From Tamarix chinensis (lineage: Eukaryota; Streptophyta; Magnoliopsida; Caryophyllales; Tamaricaceae): a DNA stretch of 64,000 bases. The position numbers and the translations under genes were made by a program. Shown piece after piece: positions 61,201 through 64,000 of this stretch (its first letter is position 1; the number at the start of each line of letters is the position of its first letter). The notes below the pieces were generated by a model that saw nothing but the letters and a program-made list of their open reading frames with translations, did no database searches and was not told the origin of the DNA. The stretch lies in contig CM060171.1 in the NCBI GenBank assembly GCA_030549775.1, forward strand, positions 8,987,289-9,051,288. Reading direction: 5' to 3'.

Positions 61201-63654
61201 CTTTTCAGCAGAAAAAAAAAATTACATGCAGACTGCAGAGACTTAGGGGAGTTAAATAGTCATTTGTTGGAAAAATGTAAGTCTATTTGTAGTCTTGATT
61301 GCAGTAAAAATATTTTGCAATTAATATGGGAATTGGGGAGAGCAAGAGTTATTTTGGAAAAGTTAAAAACAAGCTGCAGAGACTGTAAAGTCTGCTACCA
61401 CCAATTTAAAGCAAGAAATAGTTATTTTGGTATATCTGCATATATTTTTTGCAGATATAGAGGAAAACAGATAGGGCATTAGGAAAAAGCAAAGGTATAT
61501 CTGCATATATTTTTTGCAGATATAAGGGAAAACAAAAGATATAGGGAAAAAGAAAGGTCCCCCCTTGTTCTATATATTTTTTGCAGAAACTTTTTCTTCC
61601 TAATGTAAAAAAAAAAGAAGAAAGAAAAACAACAACAACAAAGGGAAAAACAATGTACCACTACATCTGAAAAAAAAATAGAGAGAGCATCAAGGATAAC
61701 TGGAAAAAAAAAGTATATATGCCAACAAAAAAAAAACACTAGGCGCCTCACATCGCCCAGGCGTGCGCCTTCGCCTTGCGCCTAGCGCCTAGGCTCTAGG
61801 ACCCCTAGCGCCTTGGTACGCCTTAAGCCTTTTCAAACACTGGTCCCACTGCCATATCCAAAATTTATCCTTGAATGCAACCCGAACAGGGAGGCTCCCT
61901 TGATGCCCCGAAACCGCAGGAAAAATTTCCATTCATATTGTCAGAACATTAGATACAATTAATGAGTAACGCCATGCAGCCGTGGAGTGGGAAAGAAAAG
62001 AGAGTGTTGCTCAATTTTTGTACTACATAAAAGCTGCAATAAAATATGCCCTGGAAGAAATTTTTAGGAGCCTGATGAGCTGCTTTATGTGGTTGATTTG
62101 TTTTCTAGGACATGTAAGGAGCACAAATAGTTTACTAAACATCTCAAAGCAGGTACTGTTTAATGGATAGAAAAAAACCTAATGATGATTCTATCAAAAT
62201 CTTTGGTGATACAGGGTTTCACTCTGAAACTGATGCTTGATGAAAAGGGAAGAATAAGTAGGCAAACAAGGCATACCTAGTCTCAGGTTAATTGAAGAAG
62301 TCAGTCATTGTCAAAAAATCAGCGGTTATCTGGATAAGATGGCTACCTTTTATTTGTGAAGGGACATGAAATATGAAATAAATGAGATCTAGAAAAGTCC
62401 TATTAAAATGCCATTATATAATATCACCTCCTTAACTGTAACTCTCCATGAGAAAGTGATGAAATCCAACAAAATTCTGTTAACAAAATCATATGGAAAA
62501 AATATAAAGTACCATTACTTGTGTAGACTAGGTCAGCTTAGTGTTTCTTTTAGAATAACCGTTTCTCTTCATTGATAAACTTTAGTTCTTTGAGTAGTGG
62601 CCTTGTGTTGCCTATGATAAATGTTGTTGAAGGATTTTTTGTTGATTTAGGTTCTTGAGTTGCTCAAGACTATGCTTACCCGTGGTCAGAATGGGCTTGG
62701 AAGTCCTGGTGGCAAGACATATCCAACAGGCTTTTTGCAGCTGAATGCTCTCCGTCTTGTGGATATCTTCTCTGATGATTCAAACTTCAGATCATACATC
62801 ACAGCATATGTTGTATGTTCATTTTCTTCAATTTTTTCTTGTTCCTGCGTTCTAATAAGGGTTATCATGACCTTTTCACAGGCTTTGCATTACTAAGCCT
62901 TTGATTTGATAATGAGTTAAAAAACTTCATCTAATCCCTTTAATGTCTAACGAGCATTTTTTGTGGTCGTACATTCCATGTTTCTTTCCAGACAGAATTG
63001 GTAGAGCCCATCTTTTCACTCCCATACCAAGAATTTTTATCTACCTGGTGTTCTTCTGAACATCCATTGAAGGAAGAAGACGCTACATTGGAGTATGAGC
63101 CATTTAAAGCAGCAGGATGGGTTATTGATTCATGCTCATCATTGGAGTTAATGAGTGCAGAAAATTTGGATTCTACCATCCTTCGTACAAACTTAACACA
63201 GGCTTCCTATGCACATCAGAGGACATCATTGCTGGTTAAAGTTATTGCCAATCTCCATTGTTTTGTTCCAAAGATATGTGCAGGTCTTTTTTGAACCCTT
63301 GAATCCATGAAATTCTATTGCAATAAACTTATGCACTACCGTGAAATACCAGTGAATAGAATGGATGTAATTTTTCTTTTGGCTTGAACCACAGAGCAGG
63401 AGAGGAACCTCTTTCTTCTCAAGTTTGTTGAGAGTTTGCAAATTGGGTTACCAAAGTCATCAACGCACCTTCTAAAGGCTGCTACAGTTTGCAAGAATTT
63501 TGGTAACATTCTGTTTCTAGTGTTACATTTTCCTCGAGCCTGTAAATATGGACTTGGGAGCTTATGAGTTGCTATTATGTTTAGGTTCATTGCTGGGGCA
63601 TGCGGAGTCCTTGGTTCCTACATTTCTTAATGAGGAGGATGTACAACTTTTGAG
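31246..63654 (+). CDS. NDX: NODULIN HOMEOBOX (NDX) gene, N-terminal half, 12 coding exons, continues past the window
   Basis: Joined exons: 31246-31263, 31375-31500, 31812-31970, 50583-50666, 50775-50903, 51252-51470, 54068-54199, 54442-54537, 62651-62812, 62992-63283, 63395-63502, 63585-63654. The 1,595 bases give about 531 residues in one open frame, all introns GT-AG. The protein is rich in Leu and helical segments ([70 protein letters not shown]), which I recognise as the conserved N-terminal region of plant NDX proteins. The family is about 900-1,000 residues with an atypical homeodomain near the C-terminus, here beyond the edge. In Arabidopsis NDX is nuclear, binds single-stranded DNA of an R-loop at the FLC antisense (COOLAIR) promoter, and works with Polycomb RING1 proteins in ABA responses. 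Start chosen at ATG 31,246 (MEFAEK), in frame with exon 2. Introns 3 (18,612 bp) and 8 (8,113 bp) are swollen by transposons, yet no exon is broken. Confidence 0.9.
31375..31500 (+). CDS. NDX: NDX coding exon 2
   Basis: 42 residues, [20 protein letters not shown] to ENGSFLE, between ATAG| and GAG|GTAATT; phase 0 on both sides. Confidence 0.9.
31812..31970 (+). CDS. NDX: NDX coding exon 3
   Basis: 53 residues, [17 protein letters not shown] to SRHPKLEQ. Acceptor TTTCAG|, donor CAG|GTTGGT. The following intron is 18.6 kb. Confidence 0.9.
31971..33480 (+). other. NDX intron 3, first part: no feature seen
   Basis: Moderately AT-rich unique-looking intron sequence. Open frames here (such as 32,024-32,305 and 33,056-33,310 on the other strand) show no recognised domain; the latter might be part of the LINE tail that follows. 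Confidence 0.4.
33480..33969 (-). pseudogene. LINE 3' part: zinc-finger and C-terminal tail of ORF2
   Basis: On the minus strand from 33,969 the translation gives [20 protein letters not shown], the Cys/His cluster that follows the reverse transcriptase in L1-type plant LINEs, then [18 protein letters not shown] and, one frame over, [17 protein letters not shown]. The 3' end is not resolved; no poly(T) tract was found on the + strand to mark a tail. A hAT element (33,970-37,611) separates this from the rest of the LINE. Confidence 0.75.
33962..33969. repeat. Target-site duplication of hAT element, left copy
   Basis: ATTCAACA, identical to 37,612-37,619. Confidence 0.95.
34108..36501 (-). pseudogene. 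hAT transposase (TTF finger, DUF4371-like core, hAT dimerisation domain), two in-frame TAG codons
   Basis: A single 798-codon frame from ATG 36,501 to the stop at 34,108 is interrupted only by TAG at 36,184-36,186 and TAG at 34,660-34,662. The N-terminal part (about residues 40-150) resembles the TTF-type zinc finger region ([14 protein letters not shown]; after the stop, [19 protein letters not shown]). The core carries an acidic residue in [12 protein letters not shown] (about 35,620) and another in [12 protein letters not shown] (about 35,400), positions used by hAT catalytic centres. The C-terminal dimerisation segment has [19 protein letters not shown] (about 34,250). This is the 'zinc finger MYM-type protein 1-like' hAT class of plants. 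In an active copy it would excise and insert the element. As it stands, readthrough of two ambers would be needed, so I call it a pseudogene. Confidence 0.9.
36635..36910 (-). repeat. Direct repeat, about 88 bp, copies 188 bp apart
   Basis: ATTAACAAATCTCAATACAA starts at 36,635 and again at 36,823; the copies run on nearly identically through TTCCAATTTCACATATTCAC to CTAATTCAATTAACAAAA. A partial third copy (TTCCAATTTCACATATTCAC) lies at 36,599. It sits between the transposase start and the GC-rich leader, probably in a leader intron. Confidence 0.85.
36985..37400 (-). other. GC-rich leader of the hAT element
   Basis: About 400 bases of clearly higher G+C than the flanks, with GGCG, GCGGC and ACTCGAG words (GACTCGAGCG occurs twice, near 37,212 and 37,300). 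Open frames on both strands (for example 36,974-37,474) show no domain. Probably the promoter and 5' UTR of the transposase gene. Confidence 0.45.
37440..37510 (-). other. tRNA-like sequence with A-box and B-box
   Basis: On the minus strand, TGGACCAGTGGTTAAAG (37,493-37,509) resembles a tRNA D-arm/A-box. Some 40 bases on, CTGGGTTCGAACCCCAG (37,443-37,459) forms a perfect T-arm: a 5-bp stem CTGGG/CCCAG around the seven-base loop TTCGAAC, which is also a B-box. TTTT follows. No acceptor-stem partner for TTTTGCC is found on the 5' side, so it is not a working tRNA gene. It may be a SINE remnant or a tRNA-derived part of the transposon. Confidence 0.6.
37612..37619. repeat. Target-site duplication of hAT element, right copy
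   Basis: ATTCAACA, identical to 33,962-33,969. Confidence 0.95.
37620..40428 (-). pseudogene. LINE ORF2: endonuclease and reverse transcriptase, broken
   Basis: ORF2 begins [20 protein letters not shown] at 40,428, the usual opening of the APE-type endonuclease in plant L1 elements. A linker piece at 39,710-39,501 ([16 protein letters not shown]) precedes the reverse transcriptase: ALIKNVIS..., [36 protein letters not shown] (to 38,890), [20 protein letters not shown] and [15 protein letters not shown] (38,847-38,650). The catalytic motif reads FADD on the minus strand at about 38,537-38,548. The Gly of the family's usual APGPDG motif is Arg here. Several stops and frameshifts divide the frame. 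The product would nick DNA and copy the element's RNA at the nick; this copy cannot. Confidence 0.85.
40809..41764 (-). pseudogene. LINE ORF1 with DUF4283-like segment, broken
   Basis: It opens [20 protein letters not shown] at 41,764, a basic start common in plant LINE ORF1 proteins. After a gap with stops, 41,045-40,809 reads [20 protein letters not shown] followed by [15 protein letters not shown], the DUF4283 pattern of plant L1 ORF1. The expected C-terminal zinc knuckle was not identified. It presumably bound the LINE RNA. Confidence 0.7.
41801..42687 (+). other. NDX intron 3, between LINE and Ty3/gypsy element: no feature seen
   Basis: Ordinary AT-rich intron sequence. The last five bases, GAATG, are the left half of the gypsy target duplication. 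Confidence 0.5.
42688..43092 (-). repeat. 3' LTR of the chromovirus element
   Basis: 405 bp, aligned end to end with 47,695-48,093. It contains GACCCTGGTGCCTCCAACAA and GGTGACTCAGCATATTCTAA in both copies. A ten-base insertion-like ACAACACATC duplication is present only here, near 43,015-43,025. Confidence 0.95.
43080..44102 (-). pseudogene. Integrase core and C-terminal chromodomain
   Basis: An open segment of 340 codons holds the integrase catalytic core from about residue 1 to 130, a GPY-like segment ([20 protein letters not shown], about residues 220-240) and a chromodomain (ILDMRYN...[18 protein letters not shown], residues about 280-320). At the first two catalytic Asp positions Asn stands instead ([20 protein letters not shown]); the Glu-side motif HLQTDGQTE is kept. 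The chromodomain would direct insertion to marked chromatin in an active element. The frame lacks its own start and its link to the integrase zinc region is broken. Confidence 0.9.
43093..43103 (-). other. Polypurine tract
   Basis: On the minus strand CAGGGGGGGAT abuts the 3' LTR, the primer site for plus-strand DNA synthesis. Confidence 0.8.
44168..44533 (-). pseudogene. Integrase zinc-binding region
   Basis: Shows the HHCC pattern: H in [13 protein letters not shown] in [11 protein letters not shown], and [10 protein letters not shown]. Separated from the catalytic core by stops at 44,103-44,167. Confidence 0.85.
44543..44929 (-). pseudogene. RNase H domain
   Basis: Residues [32 protein letters not shown] and [16 protein letters not shown] carry the acidic positions of the Ty3 RNase H, ending with the tether sequence [10 protein letters not shown]. 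In-frame stops cut it from the reverse transcriptase. Confidence 0.9.
45257..45865 (-). pseudogene. Reverse transcriptase domain
   Basis: Open for 202 codons: [35 protein letters not shown], a [13 protein letters not shown] segment, and the catalytic FFDD at about 45,326-45,337. The catalytic Asp pair and the LDL Asp are kept. The usual Gly in the MPFGLT position is Glu. Confidence 0.92.
46301..46843 (-). pseudogene. Gag zinc knuckle and aspartic protease
   Basis: The zinc knuckle (about 46,559-46,609) reads [18 protein letters not shown]: the last Cys of the CX2CX4HX4C pattern is Tyr. The protease active site (about 46,328-46,363) reads [12 protein letters not shown], so the catalytic Asp is Asn and the following Gly is Asp. 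Both changes would inactivate the proteins. The downstream protease half continues in broken frames toward 45,866. Confidence 0.88.
46910..47662 (-). pseudogene. Gag protein, N-terminal 250 residues
   Basis: Begins [20 protein letters not shown] at 47,662, only 16 bases from the primer-binding site. An N-terminal coiled coil (residues 1-30 and about 50-75) precedes the capsid-like part: [55 protein letters not shown]. It ends at a stop before the zinc knuckle. In an active element it forms the virus-like particle in the cytoplasm. Confidence 0.9.
47679..47690 (-). other. Primer-binding site
   Basis: On the minus strand TGGTACCAAAGC, four bases inside the 5' LTR, resembles the TGGTATCAGAGC-type site that pairs with initiator tRNA-Met in plant retrotransposons. 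Confidence 0.75.
47695..48093 (-). repeat. 5' LTR of the chromovirus element
   Basis: 399 bp, pair of 42,688-43,092. The promoter for element RNA would run leftward, antisense to NDX. Confidence 0.95.
48094..50582 (+). other. NDX intron 3, last part
   Basis: Mostly ordinary intron sequence. A short inverted-repeat unit lies at 49,106-49,268. The stretch 49,900-50,290 is richer in G+C and has an open frame on the minus strand (50,284-50,009) without a recognised domain. The intron ends TTTGCAG at 50,582. Confidence 0.5.
49106..49268. mobile_element. Possible hAT-like MITE, 163 bp
   Basis: The left end TAGGGCTGAAAATGAGCCAAG and the reverse strand of the right end TATGGTTATAAATGAGTTGAG are imperfect inverted repeats. 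The interior has GAGTTAAACCGAGTTACCGAG. No clean 8-bp duplication was found. Confidence 0.4.
50583..50666 (+). CDS. NDX: NDX coding exon 4
   Basis: 28 residues, [19 protein letters not shown] to STSYRE; phase 0. Donor GAG|GTTTTG is weak. Confidence 0.9.
50775..50903 (+). CDS. NDX: NDX coding exon 5
   Basis: 43 residues, [19 protein letters not shown] to YVLLAHPK; phase 0. Confidence 0.9.
51252..51470 (+). CDS. NDX: NDX coding exon 6
   Basis: 73 residues, [20 protein letters not shown] to FREHLLRHK; phase 0. Rich in Cys, Gln and Leu. Confidence 0.9.
51471..54067 (+). other. NDX intron 6 (2,597 bp)
   Basis: AT-rich. Bases 51,690-51,960 carry GGTAT/GATAT words resembling, in opposite orientation, a segment in intron 8 (60,440-60,640). 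Otherwise nothing recognised. Confidence 0.45.
54068..54199 (+). CDS. NDX: NDX coding exon 7
   Basis: 44 residues, [19 protein letters not shown] to RIKSRVLSI; phase 0; donor ATT|GTAAGT is close to consensus. Confidence 0.9.
54442..54537 (+). CDS. NDX: NDX coding exon 8
   Basis: 32 residues, [19 protein letters not shown] to LAKFVALE; phase 0. The following intron is 8.1 kb. Confidence 0.88.
55172..55176. repeat. Target duplication of second Ty3/gypsy element, left
   Basis: CTCAT, identical to 59,484-59,488. Confidence 0.75.
55177..55726 (-). repeat. 3' LTR of the old gypsy element
   Basis: Begins TGTTACGGGCACAAG and ends ACGATCGTTACA; pairs with 58,911-59,483. Confidence 0.75.
55836..56153 (-). 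pseudogene. 105-codon open segment near the 3' LTR, function unknown
   Basis: Translates [20 protein letters not shown]...[21 protein letters not shown] do not recognise it. It lies on the element's sense strand 110 bases inside the 3' LTR, where the integrase end would normally be, but it shows no integrase motif. It is the longest unbroken frame in an otherwise shredded element. Confidence 0.3.
57240..58720 (-). pseudogene. Gag-protease-RT remnants of the old gypsy element
   Basis: Read leftward: gag-like EEFFRIKPY and MRFGPPLW, a degraded zinc-knuckle region near 58,050, protease-like ILINS.STHNF with Asn in place of the catalytic Asp (about 57,896), and the start of the reverse transcriptase (IKKHD, then one frame over VDYWELN). 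Stops occur every few tens of codons. The order matches Ty3/gypsy; the catalytic RT motif was not found. Confidence 0.7.
58911..59483 (-). repeat. 5' LTR of the old gypsy element
   Basis: Begins TGTGATTGGGCTTG and ends GCGCATCTATAATA, the last bases decayed from the TTACA seen in its partner. Confidence 0.75.
59484..60937 (+). other. NDX intron 8, between transposons
   Basis: Starts with the CTCAT target duplication. Bases 60,440-60,640 hold GATATACAATATCAGCCCAT- and GATACCGTGACATCAC-like words related to 51,690-51,960. No gene is seen. Confidence 0.45.
60938..60965. repeat. (AC)14 microsatellite
   Basis: 28 bases of perfect AC repeats, five bases before the TSD of the small hAT element. 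Confidence 0.97.
60978..61842. mobile_element. Non-autonomous hAT element, 865 bp, GGCGC-rich ends
   Basis: Perfect 8-bp target duplications GTCCCACT lie at 60,970-60,977 and 61,843-61,850. The TIRs read CAGTGCTTGAAAAAGCGCGC and, on the reverse strand of the right end, CAGTGTTTGAAAAGGCTTAA. Both ends carry dense AGGCGC / GCGCCT words (60,990-61,125 and 61,740-61,815), strongly contrasting with the A-rich interior. No transposase frame is present. The interior holds a duplicated segment (61,432-61,545). It lies in NDX intron 8, 0.8 kb before exon 9. Confidence 0.92.
61432..61545. repeat. Direct duplication inside the small hAT element
   Basis: GGTATATCTGCATATATTTT followed by TTGCAGATATA(G/A)(A/G)GG(A/G)AAAC occurs at about 61,430 and 61,494; a shortened third version (CTATATATTTTTTGCAGA) is at about 61,570. 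Confidence 0.8.
61851..62650 (+). other. NDX intron 8, last part: no feature seen
   Basis: Ordinary intron sequence ending GATTTAG at 62,650. Confidence 0.5.
62651..62812 (+). CDS. NDX: NDX coding exon 9
   Basis: 54 residues, [20 protein letters not shown] to FRSYITAYV; phase 0; donor GTT|GTATGT. Confidence 0.88.
62992..63283 (+). CDS. NDX: NDX coding exon 10
   Basis: 97 residues plus one base, [20 protein letters not shown] to [11 protein letters not shown]. Donor GCAG|GTCTTT is weak but required for the frame into exon 11 (phase 1). Confidence 0.88.
63395..63502 (+). CDS. NDX: NDX coding exon 11
   Basis: Continues [18 protein letters not shown] to AATVCKNF; acceptor CCACAG|, donor TTTG|GTAACA, phase 1. 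Confidence 0.88.
63585..63654 (+). CDS. NDX: NDX coding exon 12
   Basis: [20 protein letters not shown] to LLR; acceptor TTTAG|, donor TTGAG|GTACTT, leaving phase 2. The next exon lies beyond the window. Confidence 0.88.
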
Positions 63655-64000
63655 GTACTTGATAATTATGAAACTAACCTTATTTTTCTGCACTCATTCT
63701 GAATTATTTGGATGTATAGGTGGGTGTTTTTATTGTGTAATGGAGGTTATTCTTGAGGGAAGCAGTAAGGCTGCTCCTCTCATGTTTAGGCATCATGGGT
63801 TTAATTGACAAGAACAGTGTCTGAAATGTGTAGGCCTGTAGGGAAGGTTCAGCGCATTTAAACTCTATTTAAGATTCACTATTTCTCCTTTTCCGCTTCC
63901 TAAGGTAGTTTGAATAGTATGGCTCTCAAATCTTTCATTTATGCTTTTACTTCTTTGTTGCCCTACTTGCGTTGCTTTTGGAGAGCAACTTGTCTTTTTC
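63655..64000 (+). other. NDX intron 12, cut by the window edge
   Basis: No segment here continues the NDX frame from phase 2, so the intron runs past the right edge. Confidence 0.6.

Overview
This is plant nuclear DNA. It is AT-rich, holds one multi-exon gene with short GT-AG exons, and is otherwise packed with plant-type transposable elements. The gene, on the + strand from about 31.2 kb through the right edge, encodes a NODULIN HOMEOBOX (NDX) protein, a family found across land plants. Twelve coding exons (about 531 residues, the N-terminal half) can be joined in one frame. The homeodomain half lies beyond the window. The species cannot be named from the sequence; a TE-rich angiosperm is the natural reading.

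Left part (1-31,200) is intergenic. Bases 1-30,000 are a mosaic of degenerate LTR-like repeats whose ends read TGTAAYAYCCC or GGGTATTACA. Several carry internal tandem arrays with periods near 57, 150-160, 180 and 345 bp. Into one of them a 4.9-kb hAT element (3,990-8,875) has inserted, with a near-perfect 8-bp target duplication and a broken BED/Ac-like transposase. A Tat/Athila-like LTR (about 14.5-15.9 kb), a broken LINE endonuclease segment (25.6-27.1 kb) and a Tourist-like MITE (30.35-30.56 kb) complete this side.

Right part (31,246-63,654) is NDX. Its third intron is 18.6 kb long and holds a LINE (minus strand) split by a complete 3,642-bp hAT element (33,970-37,611, perfect 8-bp duplication), then a 5.4-kb Ty3/gypsy chromovirus (42,688-48,093, minus strand, LTRs about 90% alike by eye). 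Its eighth intron is 8.1 kb long and holds an older, internally deleted Ty3/gypsy element (55,177-59,483, perfect 5-bp duplication) and an 865-bp non-autonomous hAT element (60,978-61,842, perfect 8-bp duplication). The coding frame of NDX stays open across all these insertions, so the gene looks functional and tolerates them as intron load.

No clearly new cellular system was found. The best leads are: a hAT transposase frame interrupted only by two amber codons; a tRNA-like A-box/B-box pair inside the same hAT; an eight-unit degenerate 150-bp array; a perfect 18-bp palindrome in an LTR-like element; and the GGCGC-rich ends of the small hAT element. Boundaries supported by target-site duplications are firm. 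Boundaries of the old LTR-like repeats are approximate.
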